Shown one piece after another: positions 1-44,418 of a stretch of 64,000 bases of DNA. Location of the stretch: positions 12,803,001-12,867,000 of the forward strand of contig NC_073356.2 of assembly GCF_027580225.2 (NCBI RefSeq), read 5' to 3'. The stretch comes from Misgurnus anguillicaudatus (taxonomy: Eukaryota; Chordata; Actinopteri; Cypriniformes; Cobitidae). Both the position numbers and the translations under genes were made by a program. Below the pieces are notes generated by a model. That model saw only the letters and a program-made list of their open reading frames with translations. It had not been told where the DNA came from and did not search any database. How positions within the stretch are numbered: the stretch's first letter is position 1; each line of letters starts with the position of its first letter.

Positions 1-1566
<1,566 letters not shown>

Positions 1567-1949
1567 TAGTAACATCACCTTGAACAGTTTACATTTTTAA
1601 ATGACACATCCACTTTGCATTTGTATTATGAGAATGTATATTAATATTGCGTTTCTATCTTATTAGGACTGTGATGGTGACCCACCTCAACTATCAATAG
1701 GAATTCTCAGTCTGGTGCCGGAGGACAGACACATTTCTCCACATGGTTTACAGCAATTATTTGGTAGGGTGTCACAGCCATGGATGGACTTGAGAAAGTA
1801 TCACATGCCATGTGTTTAGTTTTTGGACTGATCGTTGTTTTAAATATGGAGTACCTCTGCACAGTTTTTCTTTCCCTGGGGCACAAATCACTAAAGTCAA
1901 AACTGCCATCACTACAAAACATACTAATGTGAAGTAGTGTGTTTTGTGT

Positions 1950-2297
1950 GAAACAAGTTTGTGTTACTGTAGATCTGTTGCATTTTGGGGTTTTTATTTT
2001 TCGTCAACCTGGATACAAGTTCCAGAAAAACTCAACTTTAATTGCTGCAAAACTTTGATGTTTTAGTTAAGATGTATTTTGCGTGTTTCTGATGGCAGAA
2101 ACAAGACTGTTACTGTAGGTCTGTTGATGCAATTTGTGATTTTTTTATCAGTCACATGCCAACCTGGATACAAAACCAAAACTGCAGTCACTAAAAAAAC
2201 TTGTTTTGAATTGGTTTGTCGAGGTGTGTTCATTGTGTTTGTAATAACAGAAACAAGACTGTCTTAGGTCTATTGTTGCATTTTGGGTATCCAGATT
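1950..2297. repeat. Degenerate tandem repeat, about 150-bp unit
   Basis: The phrase GAAACAAG followed by a variant of ACTGTAGGTCTGTTG recurs at about 1950, 2098 and 2250. Two of the units also contain CAACCTGGATACAA. The spacing of 148 and 152 bases indicates about 2.5 diverged tandem copies. The preceding stretch 1569-1949 is AT-rich intergenic DNA with no recognisable gene. Confidence 0.6.

Positions 2298-2298
<1 letters not shown>

Positions 2299-2356
<58 letters not shown>
2299..2356. repeat. (GT)n microsatellite
   Basis: An uninterrupted run of about 28 GT dinucleotides ends in GTGCGTGCG. Short open frames across it are just repeat translation (Cys-Val or Thr-His runs). Confidence 0.97.
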
Positions 2357-2359
<3 letters not shown>

Positions 2360-2442
2360 CGACAAAAATGTTTTACTTTGTACACTGTTAACATGTTTAA
2401 AATAAATGTTTTAACCTCATTTTGTTGCTTTTTGGCTTTACT

Positions 2443-2771
2443 CATTTTTGTTAGTTCAGCTTACTTACAAATGTAAGGCAATCAGTTTCCTTATATTTAC
2501 AAGTAAAGTGAACAACAAAAAGAAGTTATCTCAACTAATGGTTTTAAGTAAAGAGTACTTAACTTTACTTGATTAATAAGTTTAGTCTACTTGTACTGTT
2601 AAGTTTTGACAACTTAAAATCAATACTCTACCTTACTTGATGAATAAGTTTAGGCTACAAATAATATAAAGTTTTGCCAACTTAAAAGCAATACACTAAC
2701 TTACTTAAAATTATGAGGCAATCAGTTTCCTCACTTTTTTAAGTAAACTCAACTTATTACATTTTACAGTG
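2443..2771. repeat. AT-rich tandem repeat element
   Basis: Two to three copies of a unit of about 85 bases, built from CTTGATTAATAAGTTTAG and TTTTGACAACTTAAAA, lie between two copies of GGCAATCAGTTTCCT (about 2477 and 2717). Ends rich in CTTACTTACAAATGTAA and related sequence suggest a MITE with internal tandem repeats. No coding potential is visible. Confidence 0.5.
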
Positions 2772-3307
2772 CATTGGCGACCAGGTGAGTGCATCTAGCG
2801 ACACGACAAAGTTAGGAAATGTTTATGCAAATGATGAGCGATTTTCAGGAGTGACTACCAATAGGAGCAAAGCAGTGGAGTTCACGTCATCCTTCTCTCA
2901 TCAGTTACTGGAGTGGACGGTACTCATACGCCTCATTGAAAGAAACAGGTGACACACATGAAAATTGTTGGTGGTCTGAACAATGGCATAATGGGTGGTT
3001 CACATTTCATGTCTAAAACATGACCTTGACACATTCCTCTTTTCCAATGCATTTTTAACGCAGCATTCTCTAAAGTTGAAGTATTTTCAAATCGCTGCAA
3101 AAAAAGTGTGTCTGCGAGTCGCTCTATTTGAGCCCGCTTGTCGCACATCTACATTCAAAATAACTTATTTGCGCATGCAAAGAATGCAAAATGTGAACTG
3201 CTCCCAACACCCCATTTAGACCGCCAGCGACTAGCAGTAGCAGAGCAACGCATTTTCATTTATTTCAATGGAAGCGACTACCAATAGGAGGAAAGCACTG
3301 GAGTTCA

Positions 3308-3613
3308 GGGCCCGGTTGCATAAAGCACCTTAAGTTTTTCCCTTAAGTATGACACTTAAGGGGAAAATTCCCCTTACCTAGAATAATGTAAGGTTGTTGC
3401 ATAAAGTATTATCCCTCAAATGGTTCTCTTAGATAAGAGTAATCGTTAAGTGTTTCACGACAGCGACCCAGGTTTGCAGTTAGAAAATAATATTGTTGCC
3501 ATGAAGACGCAACAGAAAAAACGTAAGGTTTTTTCTGCAACCCCCTTAAGTGTAAGGGAAACATAAGAGTGAACTTAAGAAAAGTACACTTTGGTGCTTA
3601 TGCAACCGGGCCC
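3308..3613. mobile_element. MITE with GGGCCCGGTTGCATAA termini
   Basis: Terminal inverted repeats begin GGGCCCGGTTGCATAAAGCA at 3308 and end TGCTTATGCAACCGGGCCC at 3613. The element is about 306 bp, non-coding and rich in CTTAAG-type words. The undisturbed sequence in the first array copy (near 2880-2895) gives an empty-site comparison for the insertion. Confidence 0.85.
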
Positions 3614-3817
3614 TGGTCATCCTTCTCTCATCAGTTACTGGAGTGGACAGTGCTCATTTGTTTATGACAACCAGATTTAGAAGCGCATAATTGAAAGACA
3701 CAGGTGACACACAGCGACAAAGTTGCTGGTTGTCTGAAGCTTTCATCCTTTCCAACGTGTTTACGACACGGCATTCTGAAAAGTTGAAGTATTTTCAACT
3801 CGTAGGGGCGCCAATGC

Positions 3818-4367
3818 GCCTAGCAGCCATATCACCCTCTAGCCCAAGACAGCTTGCCCACTGAAGCTAAGCAGGGCTGAGCCTGGTCAGTACTTGGATG
3901 GGAGACCACCTGGGAAAACCAGGTTGCGGCTGGTAGAGGTGTTAGTGAGACCAGCAGGGGTTGCTCACCCTGTCGTCTGTGTGGGTCCTTACACCCCAGT
4001 ATAGTGACGGGGAGACTAAACTGTCAAAAAAGCACCGTCCTTCGGATGAGACATTAAACCGAGGTCCTGATCTCTGTGGTCGTTAAAAATCCCAGGATGT
4101 CCTTCGAAAAAGAGTAGGAGTGTGCCCCGGTATCCCGGCCAAACTTACCCGTTTGCCTACTAATCATCCCCTCATACTAATTGGCTATATCACTCTTGTC
4201 TCCTCTCCACTTATGAGCTGGTGTGTGGTGGGTGTTCTGGTGCAATATGGCTGCCGTCGCATCATCCAGGTGGATGCTGCACATTGGTGGTGGTTGAGGA
4301 GAATCCCCCTTTCATATGTTGAGTGCTGCAGAAAAGCACTATATAAATGTAATTAATTATTATTATA
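3818..4367 (+). mobile_element. 5S-rRNA-derived SINE (SINE3 type)
   Basis: The first ~115 bases resemble 5S rRNA, including the internal Pol III promoter parts: GAAGCTAAGCAGGG (A box), GCCTGGTCAG (intermediate element) and GTACTTGGATGGGAGACC (C box). The body contains CACCGTCCTTCGGATGAGAC and AATCCCAGGATGTCCTTCG. The 3' end AGCACTATATAAATGTAATT leads into a TTATTATTAT tail, the LINE-like tail of zebrafish SINE3. It is a retroposon and not a functional 5S gene, because the 5S part is diverged and fused to the SINE body. Confidence 0.9.
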
Positions 4368-5089
4368 GCATAAAAAGAGCGCATTGCACCGTGCAGTGTT
4401 GCGACCACATTGCTTTTTATTTGAGCGCGTTTGCCACACGTCTACTTTCAAAATAACATATTTGTGCACGCAAAGGACGTGAAATGTGAACCGCTCCCAA
4501 CACCCAATTTAGACAGTCAACAAGCAGTAGCAGAGCAACGCAATCTTTTTCATTGCAATAGAAGCTTGCAGACTTCCAGCAACACGAGCCAAAGTGACTG
4601 TTGGCGACCAGGTGGGCGCATCCAGGGATGTGAAAAAGTTCAGAGAAGTTTAACCTTATGCAAATGATAAGCGATTTTCAGGAGCAACTACCAATGAGAA
4701 TGAAGCAGTGGAGTTCATGTCATCCATCTCTCGTCAGTTACTGGGGTAGACGGTACTCATTTGTTTATGACAACCAGATTTCGAAACGCCTCATTGAAAG
4801 AGATGAGCCACACACAGCGAAAAAGTCACTGGTGGTCTGAACGAAGCATAACATGATATAAACATCTTAAATATAACCTTGACACCTTGAGAAAAATAAT
4901 CTGGGTTCATCTTTGCATCCATATTTTCTCTCGCTGTGAGAGTTAAAAAAAAACTGTTTTTATTTGCAGTTTCTCATGTTCCTGACTTTAAGGCTGGAAA
5001 AATGCTGCCATCTTTTCATTGTTCTGTATCCTGTAAATACACAAGAACCAGTCTGGATAGCTTTGCATTAACAAAATAATTGCCCTGAA

Positions 5090-5898
5090 CACTGCAAAAA
5101 AAGACTTTTACGTAGTTTTGGTCTTGTTTTCAGTACAAATATCTAAAAAAAATATTTTCTTGATGAGCAAAATGACCTAAGAAAATAAGTTTTGTTTTTA
5201 GACAAAAAATATACAGTTTAAGAAAATTTGTGCTTAAAACAAGCAAAAAAATCTGCCAAATGGGTAAGAACATTTTTCTTGAATTAAGTGTTAAGAAAAA
5301 TATTTGTTTCTTACCCCATTGGCAAATTTTTTGCTTGTTACACTGCATAAAAATGATTTAAGAAAAAAATTCTTAGTATTTTTGTCTTGTTTTCATGTTA
5401 AAATATCAAAAAATTCTTAAATTAAGATTTTTTTTCTTAATAAGCAAAACGACCCAAGAAAATAAGTGTATTTTTTAGACCAAAAATATCAAATTTTAAG
5501 TGATTTTGTGCATAAAATAAGCAAAAAAATCTGCCAATGGGGTAAGTAAATTTTTCTTGAATTTAGTGTTTAAGAAAAAAATTCAAGATTTTCTTGTGAA
5601 ATTAGATATTTTTGGTCTAAAAAATAAACTTATTTTCTTGGGTCGTTTTGCTTATTAAGAAAAGGCATCTTAATTTAAGAATTTTTAGATATTTTTACTG
5701 AAAACAAGACAAAAATATATAAATATAAAAAAAAAATTCTTGAAAATCATTTTTTGCAGTGTAGCACAAATTCACAAAAATTTTAAGTTTTTTTGTTTAA
5801 AAACTAGACTTATTTCTTAGGTCATTCTCCTCAAAACATCTTAATTTAAGATTTTTTTGGAAATTTTTTACTGAAAACAGATAGCATTTTTTGCAGTG
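5090..5898. mobile_element. CACTGCA-ended MITE (outer of a nested pair)
   Basis: The left end CACTGCAAAAAAAGAC and the right end TTTTTTGCAGTG are inverted. The interior is made of AT-rich words such as TTTGGTCTTGTTTTCA, AAGAAAATAAG and AAAATCTGCCAA, repeated on both strands. A second element of the same family sits inside it at 5341-5761. Confidence 0.75.
5341..5761. mobile_element. CACTGCA-ended MITE (inner)
   Basis: Inverted ends CACTGCATAAAAATGATTT and AATCATTTTTTGCAGTG bound about 421 bp. Left and right halves are long inverted repeats of each other (for example AAAATAAGTGTATTTTTTAGAC against its complement near 5615-5640), so the single strand could fold back. Confidence 0.75.
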
Positions 5899-6015
5899 AA
5901 GGGTCCAATTTAATTTAGAGGGTACAGATAAAAATCAAAAGTTTTAAAAACCAATAGAAAACACTGAAATATATAAAGCATTACTAACAACTGCTTGTAA
6001 ATTAAACAAACATAT

Positions 6016-6257
6016 TTTATTTGGTTTAACAAGCGTTGAGTAGTTTAAACAAAGTGGCCACGGTTCTGGCAACTGAACAAACACTGAATACATTTCGTGT
6101 TGATACCTACTTCACCGGTAACAAACATTCGTCATATACAGCTACTAAATTTGTAAACGTTCAAACAGCTTTACGTCAATGCAGTCAAATGTGTGTTTCA
6201 CTACAATCCACAAGCTCCTCCCCTCACAACACCGAACGAAAAATATGCCTCTTTATT
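6016..6257 (-). promoter_or_regulatory. Candidate poly(A) signals of ddx39b
   Basis: Read on the minus strand, AATAAA occurs at 6257-6252 and again at 6021-6016, about 300 and 535 bases beyond the ddx39b stop codon. Either could end the transcript. The interval 6258-6553 would then be 3' UTR. Confidence 0.5.
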
Positions 6258-6553
6258 TACAACAAATATTTAAATAGCAAAAACAAGGTGAACAGGAAAT
6301 TATTACTTTTTGGAGGAAAATATAAAAACATTCAAAATAATAATTATTCTACAAGTGCAAAAACAAAACTACTGAGGAGGCATTAGGAAACCCATCACTA
6401 TATAGTATAACACTGCATTACGAGTCGCTTATTATTTGACGTATTCACTAACATCTTAACAGTCTACATGAAACAAACTCTCACTTGCTATAAAACGCTA
6501 CAATGCCATGCAGTTCCTTCCGGAGGATGCCGTCTTTTGTGTTCTCCAGCATT

Positions 6554-27888
<21,335 letters not shown>

Positions 27889-28353
27889 CCTGCAGTATAA
27901 TAATATTACTATTTTATTTAGAAAACAAACACCATTGTTTCACAATGAAAATTAAAAAAATGATTCAATAAAAACGAAGGGATTAAATTTCCTGCCTTAT
28001 AATATTCTGTTACTACATATGTATTAATTGTAAGATATAACAACGTAGAGATACAACGCATGAAGATCAATAAATTAACTTAAAACGAAAAACACATTAT
28101 CCAGAGTTAAAGTAGCTACAAACGGACATTTATTTAAAGCTGGTGTTTAATGTAAATTATTATGCATGTACTTAAAAAGTCAGGTCGCTGAAGTTTATCA
28201 GAAGATATAACACATGTGTCTATGCATTTAACTCTAGAGCAAAATATTTAGTCTAAAACTAATCTACGTGTGTTTTCTGACAGACGATATAATATACCAT
28301 TATCTGCCGTATGGATTTGTACATTTTTCTCGAATGAAATGATCGCGGTTACC

Positions 28354-28564
28354 TCAATACACTGTATGAAGCAGTTGCTAAATTTCACTGCACCTGCTGG
28401 ATAGTTGCTGGCGACGTCATCGGCCCGCGACCAACTCGCGTGTTTCGTGAAGGACCGCGTGAGACTCGATTAACTGCCTTGCGAAAAAACTTCGTGTGTT
28501 TTTAAGAAATCGACAATGCTTGTCTGTTTATAATCTTAGGAGATTTACTGTGTGATTTTTCTAA
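28354..28564. promoter_or_regulatory. Shared divergent promoter of ddx39b and polr1h
   Basis: A CpG-rich patch (GCGACGTCATCGGCCCGCGA near 28411, ACTCGCGTG, ACCGCGTGAGACTCG) lies between the two divergently read genes. On the minus strand a consensus donor follows a probable non-coding ddx39b exon ending at 28353. On the plus strand GTAAGT at 28565 would end a non-coding polr1h exon. CGACGTCA is a CRE-like site. No TATA box is evident. Confidence 0.65.
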
Positions 28565-28687
28565 GTAAGTGGTTTTAGAGACTTAGCGGTAATTTGTGGT
28601 TAAATGGCCGTCATTAAACACGTGTCTTAATGTTGTTTAAGCGTTGTGTGTTTTTGATGTTAATATTAAATGCCATGTTTTCCAGTA

Positions 28688-29358
28688 ATGTCATGTTTTA
28701 GAGGTGATCTCAACTTTTGTCCTGAGTGTGGAAACATTCTTCCAGTCCCTGGTTTGCAAGATGCTATTACTTGTCCTCGCTGTTCTTTCAATATCCCAGT
28801 ACGAGGTGAGAGCTGTTGAGTCTATGTTGATGTTTTTGCAATAACACTGTATTAAAACTTGCTCATTAAGTACATACATTTACGCAGAATTCTTAGGTCA
28901 AGTCATTAAGTCATCAGTGACGTTTAATCCTTTGGATCAGAGCTCCAGCACTGTAGAGAGTGAAGAGGATGCAGAACTGAAGGGACCTGTGGTAAGTTCT
29001 TTAAAACACAATCTTATACAAAGAATGTAACTAATGTAAACGTATATAGCCACCTGTAATTGATGTTCTGCAACCTATCCAACAGATTGACAGGAAGTGC
29101 TCACGCTGTAATAAAGAGGGAATGGTGTATCACACAAGACAGATGAGATCTGCTGATGAAGGACAGACTGTGTTCTTCACCTGTATACATTGCAGGTATA
29201 ATTAATACCTTGGGCATTCACGTGTCTGTCCTAATCCTTGAAAATCAAGTGCTGCTATTGATTATAAATTAATTTTTGGTTTAAATAAACTAATGTAATT
29301 AACTTTTATTTGGACTTTTTTCCTGTGTTACAGGTACCAAGAAAAAGAGGACTCCTAA
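28688..29358 (+). CDS. polr1h: RNA polymerase I subunit RPA12 (POLR1H, ZNRD1)
   Basis: Small zinc-ribbon subunit of nucleolar RNA polymerase I, needed for RNA cleavage, proofreading and termination. Coding exons 28688-28805, 28888-28991, 29086-29195 and 29334-29358 join in frame to 118 aa, close to the human 126. The N-terminal ribbon has CPEC and CPRC pairs (about residues 11-14 and 31-34). The C-terminal TFIIS-like ribbon has CSRC, then QMRSADEGQTVFFTC with the acidic hairpin DE, then CIHC. It ends YQEKEDS. The start is two bases after a TTTTCCAG acceptor, implying a non-coding first exon. The N-terminus is shorter than in mammals. The gene is divergent from ddx39b. Confidence 0.96.
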
Positions 29359-29485
29359 GACAACTGTCATCCTCTTTCCAGTTGTGATTTGCAGTTCAGT
29401 TAGATACATTGCTTGACATTCATGATTAAAGTTTGTGGCTGTTACAATTTTGCAATGTACATTGTAGTTTTATAAAAAAAATTAA

Positions 29486-29491
29486 AATAAA
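29486..29491 (+). promoter_or_regulatory. Poly(A) signal of polr1h
   Basis: AATAAA lies 128 bases after the polr1h stop codon. An ATTAAA at about 29423 is an upstream alternative. The stretch 29500-29790 after it is A/T-rich with no recognised feature. Confidence 0.7.
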
Positions 29492-29800
29492 GTATTAATG
29501 TATCAAAAAATGAAGTCATGTTAATATGTGATATATATATTTTATTCCAAAATGCTGAAAAAAGGACATGCATTTTTTAAATGGATTTTTTATTGCATTT
29601 TTAAAAATGTTATAAAAATTGAATGTGTTCTCTGGAGAAAAATAAGTCTAAGCAATGCAAAAATAAATAAATGAAAAAATAAGTATAAAAAGAAAAAGTA
29701 TAAAAAAGAAAATAATTTTTGAACAGACATTAAATTCTAAAAAAAAAAAGTAAAGTTTTGATAATTGCTGACATCTGACAATAATTTATTCTAGGCTTGT

Positions 29801-29913
29801 TCGAACCGACTGCCGGATGACGTCGAAGCACCGCGAGACGAAATTAGACTTCGTATGATTTCTCTAATCGTTCTCGCGGCACCTCGACCCCATCCGGCTG
29901 TCGGTTCTTGCGA
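29801..29913. repeat. Fold-back (imperfect palindrome) repeat upstream of gtf2h4
   Basis: TCGAACCGACTGCCGGATGA on the left pairs with CATCCGGCTGTCGGTTCTTG on the right, and GCACCGCGAGACGA pairs with TCGTTCTCGCGGCACC. This is a compact MITE-like hairpin about 50-75 bases upstream of the CCAAT box of gtf2h4. A related CTGTCGGTTCTTG word occurs near 8289 in ddx39b. Confidence 0.7.
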
Positions 29914-29954
29914 AATGAGAAAGTAGATTTTAGAAGAGACCCCGCCTACTCTCA

Positions 29955-30105
29955 GCAACTAGCCAATCAACCGCCCCAATCTAGCGGTCATGTGACCATC
30001 AACATGGCGTCGCCGATGAAAGCATAGCATACCAGTAAAGAAAGAAGTCTCTGTTATTAAATGGATTATTATTACTATTTTGCTCGCTGACACTGGTAAA
30101 ATAAG
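29955..30105 (+). promoter_or_regulatory. gtf2h4 promoter and non-coding first exon
   Basis: AGCCAATCA (CCAAT box, about 29961) and the palindrome GGTCATGTGACC (about 29986, an E-box of the kind bound by USF/TFE factors) precede a likely first exon. That exon ends at 30105 before GTGAGT. The coding exon begins right at the next acceptor (30434/30435). Confidence 0.6.
30004..30027 (+). other. Upstream ORF in the gtf2h4 leader
   Basis: ATGGCGTCGCC... encodes MASPMKA followed by a stop inside the presumed first exon. The context AACATGG has A at -3 and G at +4, which is favourable for initiation. It could modulate translation of gtf2h4 if the transcript starts upstream of it. Confidence 0.4.
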
Positions 30106-30434
30106 GTGAGTTGTTACTGTACAATATATTTACTTTGAAGAGAAAAGATGTTGCTACAACATAGAACAGCGACACATTTAAGAGAAGTTTTAGGATGTTG
30201 TCTTAGTAGACAGCAGGAAGCTGCAGATTGTATTGTTTATAAAATGATGTCGTAATTAAAATAATGGTTGTTTTTTGGTCTCTTGTGAATATGTGTTGGT
30301 TCAAGGTCACATATACGTGTAAAGAGAAACGCACATTTGGAGCAGCACATTTGACGTTGTGTTGTGTTGTTGAATGTAACATGTTTTGAAGTAAATAACC
30401 TTCAACATATAAACATGAAATTGTGTTTTTACAG

Positions 30435-41427
<10,993 letters not shown>

Positions 41428-41696
41428 AAACAAAACAAGACCACAGTATTTCTTTGTCACGTGAGGAATGACATAAATCCACTGTGTGCTGTCACGTGAC
41501 AGACCTGTGATGTACAAAAGGCAAAGGCAACCTTTTCATGTATATGAAAACTTTTTTTAATCTGTTTAGAAAACATTTCAACACCTTAGATATTTTCAAA
41601 ACTGCCTACGGTATGTACATAATCATTACAATATTGACTTATTTTGCTTTTGTAACTTTCTGCTCTTGAAGATTTAACGTTTGTGCTTGAGGTCAA

Positions 41697-41702
41697 AATA
41701 AA
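41697..41702 (+). promoter_or_regulatory. Poly(A) signal of gtf2h4
   Basis: AATAAA lies 270 bases after the gtf2h4 stop codon, followed by a T/G-rich stretch (TGTTTACACTGAGTGCTTTT), as expected of a cleavage site. 41428-41696 is the 3' UTR. Confidence 0.75.
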
Positions 41703-42038
41703 TACTGTTTACACTGAGTGCTTTTCTCTGTTGTTTGATAACATGGAAATGTAGTCCATAAAATTTCCACTTCAGTCACAAATAATGAGGCAGAATTAAA
41801 GAGATGCCCTATGAAAATTCACAGGATCAGAAGAATAAAGTGAATTAAAATTAAGTCTTAGTGAAATACTGTTATGAGAACAGATTCAAGTCACTTTTGC
41901 CTCAATTAAAAGAATACAAAATTAAGCCAGTGTGTAGGACAACTTTTAATAATTTTTCATAATTGTCATGACAACTTATTGCAGTGCGGAAAATTCAAAA
42001 GTGTATTAAAATGCATTGCAACTAGTGCTGTGTATTAA

Positions 42039-42551
42039 AGGTGCAGTGTGCAATTTTTAGAAGGATCTCTTGACAAAAATGCTAAATAATATACAAAACT
42101 ATATTGTCAGGGGTGTATAAAGACTTTTCATAATGAACTGTTGTGTGTTGTTTGTAACCTTAGAATGAGACGTTTTTATCTACATACACAGAGGGTCCCC
42201 TTACATGGAAGTCGCCATTTTGTGCCGCCATGTTTCTACAGAAGCCCTTAACGGACAAAGTGTTTTTACTAATGATAATGAAATGTTTGTCCGGTGGCGG
42301 CTACCATAGCTTCTCTGTGTGTTTCAAAAGTGAGGGGTTAGCAGTGGGCTGAGCCGTTGGTTGCAATTCGCAACCTCACCACTTCACCAATTTGCTTTAA
42401 GCTTTATATAGTTAGAACTCCACTCATGTTTTTGAATGGTCGTGCATCATTTCATCAGTTGCCGCTGAGACAGGAGAAATACAGATTTCAGCGTTGTACT
42501 TCCTTCTTTCAATTATGTAAAAATGTATGTTTCTATGGGTGAAATGCTCCT
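42039..42551. mobile_element. TTAA-flanked MITE (AGGTGCAGTGTG family), copy 1
   Basis: TTAA is at 42035-42038 and 42552-42555. The left end AGGTGCAGTGTGCAATTTTT is intact; the right end GAAATGCTCCT is diverged. Internal words AAGTCGCCATTTTGTGCCGC and TTCTACAGAAGCCCTTAA reappear inverted in the copy at 43251-43628. Confidence 0.75.
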
Positions 42552-42619
42552 TTAAGTGTTTCGTCACTGCTCTGCTTTGTAAAAAAATAGCTTGTGACTG
42601 CCTAACAACTCCCTTTAGG

Positions 42620-43788
42620 AGCAGTTTTCCAGAAAGGGTTAGGTGAATCCAGGACTAGGCCTTATTAATATTGGGTCATGTAGCCTCTTATGGAACGGCT
42701 GAAATTCCACAAGGGGGCGTATTTGTTCCTCAGACGTTGCACGATAAACGTGACATCCGAATATATTCATTATAAATCGTGAATGAAAAGTGAGATTCGA
42801 ACAAATGTCCGTTAGTGAACTAATTGTATACAGTATTTATATCGCAATTCGGTCCGAAACGTCAAGATTGTGAGATGAACAAATCGTTTTGGATTAAAAG
42901 GCTTGGATATTCCATTTCCTTGGACTTTTGGGGATTTATGAACAATTTGTTTTGGACAATTTCACCGAAGCGGATAAAGGGAAGATTTTGAAGGTAAGTA
43001 AATATCCTAAATCGGTGCCATCCGGTTCAGGTAATTAACAACAAGATTACAGTTTTATGACTGCTATAAATCATATGATGCTTTGTGTGTGCGCTTAATG
43101 AAATTCCGAAAGTCTAAGCTTTCCAACGATGTGCCGCATAACCGTATATTTTGAAGATTTAATGCTTCAAAGTTACAATGACCTTTATTCAGCCTCACGT
43201 GCAAGGGAGGGGGTGTACCGTGTACGGCACAGTGTTCCTTATCAGGTTAAAGGTGCAGTGTGTAAAATTTAGCGGCATCTAGTGGTGAGGTTGCAAATTG
43301 CAAACAACGGCTCGTCCACAGCTGACCCCTCGCTTTTGAAATGCATAGAGAAGCTACGGCAGAGGCCACAGGACAAACATGTCTACATCAGAGGAAACGT
43401 ATTAAACAAAGTTTGTCTGTTAAGGGCTTCTGTAGAAACATGGTGACACAAAATGGTGGCTTCCATGTAAGGGGACCCGTAGTGTATGTAGATAAAAACG
43501 TATTATGCTAAGGTAATTAACATATAATTGTTCATTATTTGAGGTCTTTATACACCCCTGATGATATAGTTACGTATATTATATTGCATAACTGGCAAGA
43601 GATTCTTCTAAAAGTTACACAATGCACCTTTAAGAAGTTTTTACAAACATACCTTACAAACACTTCAGGTGTGCATCTTAAGACAAAGCAATGTCAACGA
43701 AATAGGTTAAAATGAAACAGGACAAGGTGTCAAACTCTAACATGCATTTTAGTCTGGGACTAGGATAAACTCTGTCCGGGAAACCGCC
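42620..43788. mobile_element. MITE with GCAGTTTTCC/GGGAAACCGC ends (outer)
   Basis: Left GCAGTTTTCCAGAAAGGGTTAG...CCAGGACTAGGCC and right AGTCTGGGACTAGG...TCTGTCCGGGAAACCGC are imperfect inverted repeats of about 40 bases. The same family is seen near 51390-51440 and 51920-51963. The TTAA element at 43251-43628 is nested inside. Confidence 0.6.
43251..43628. mobile_element. TTAA-flanked MITE (AGGTGCAGTGTG family), copy 2
   Basis: TTAA is at 43247-43250 and 43629-43632. Ends are AGGTGCAGTGTGTAA and TTACACAATGCACCT. It is 378 bp, with the body inverted relative to copy 1. Confidence 0.88.
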
Positions 43789-44129
43789 TTTAGATGTATT
43801 AAATTTACTACGGAGATTATTGCATTGCTGTAGGGAAATCTACAGGAAGAGTCGAAATCTTGTCATAAAAATATTGTAAAAAAGGAAAAATAAATCGTAA
43901 TTGCTGGAGATTTATATTTTTTGTGAACAAAATTAAATTTTGTTGAAATAATTATTTAATAGTAATAAAATTATTGTTTTTTAAACGAAAAATAAATAAA
44001 CATGACAGCGAGTTTTTTCTATTTGAAAGACAACTAATTTTAATTTATTATTATTTTACAATAGTAACAATTAACAACTAGCAGAAATACATTGAACTTT
44101 GGTTTCCATGGCAATTTTGAGGCTGGTCG

Positions 44130-44418
44130 TGTGGTTTTTCTGACCGCTGAATGATGCATTGAACTGCACGGGGCGGAAAGGCTTTGATTTCTGCTGATGG
44201 TAAACACAACCGTTAGCCGGGAAGCTAACGGTTCAGCCCGCGCCCGCTTCATTCTGCGCTGCAAACATCGCGCTCACTCCGTTAACTCGTTATTCACCGA
44301 TTATGTGGCGCTTTACCGTCAAATTCTCGGGTAAATATCTGTTTACAGGCATGGCAAACATTTAAGCGCTTACATTTGTGATAAGTAAGAGCACAACGGG
44401 TCATTCTCAAGGCCACGG
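44130..44418 (+). promoter_or_regulatory. Probable promoter and leader of sh3bp5l
   Basis: A GC-richer stretch than the AT-rich flank, with CGGGGCGGAAAGG (44169), AGCCCGCGCCCGCTTC (44235) and CATCGCGCTCACTCCG (44266), directly precedes the coding start. No TATA box is obvious. Confidence 0.5.

Larger units (their letters stand above)
2772..4870. repeat. Three-copy dispersed-repeat array interrupted by a MITE and a SINE
   Basis: Landmarks recur in order. GGCGACCAGGTG occurs at about 2776 and 4603; CAGTTACTGGAGTGGAC or a variant occurs at about 2903, 3632 and 4735; GCAGTAGCAGAGCAACGCA occurs at about 3232 and 4525. The middle copy is split by the MITE at 3308-3613 and by the SINE at 3818-4367, and its remainder resumes near 4368. 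The underlying unit is roughly 480-600 bases. No gene is seen. Confidence 0.65.

Noticed and set aside
2216..2476. Frames through the GT repeat on both strands
   Set aside because: Translations are simple Cys-Val or Thr-His runs of a microsatellite.
3818..3935. Possible 5S rRNA gene
   Set aside because: The 5S-like head is diverged and runs directly into a SINE body with a LINE-like tail and TTATTAT end, so it is a 5S-derived SINE.
6036..6386. 116-codon plus-strand frame
   Set aside because: It lies opposite the ddx39b 3' UTR, has AT-driven composition and matches no family I recognise.
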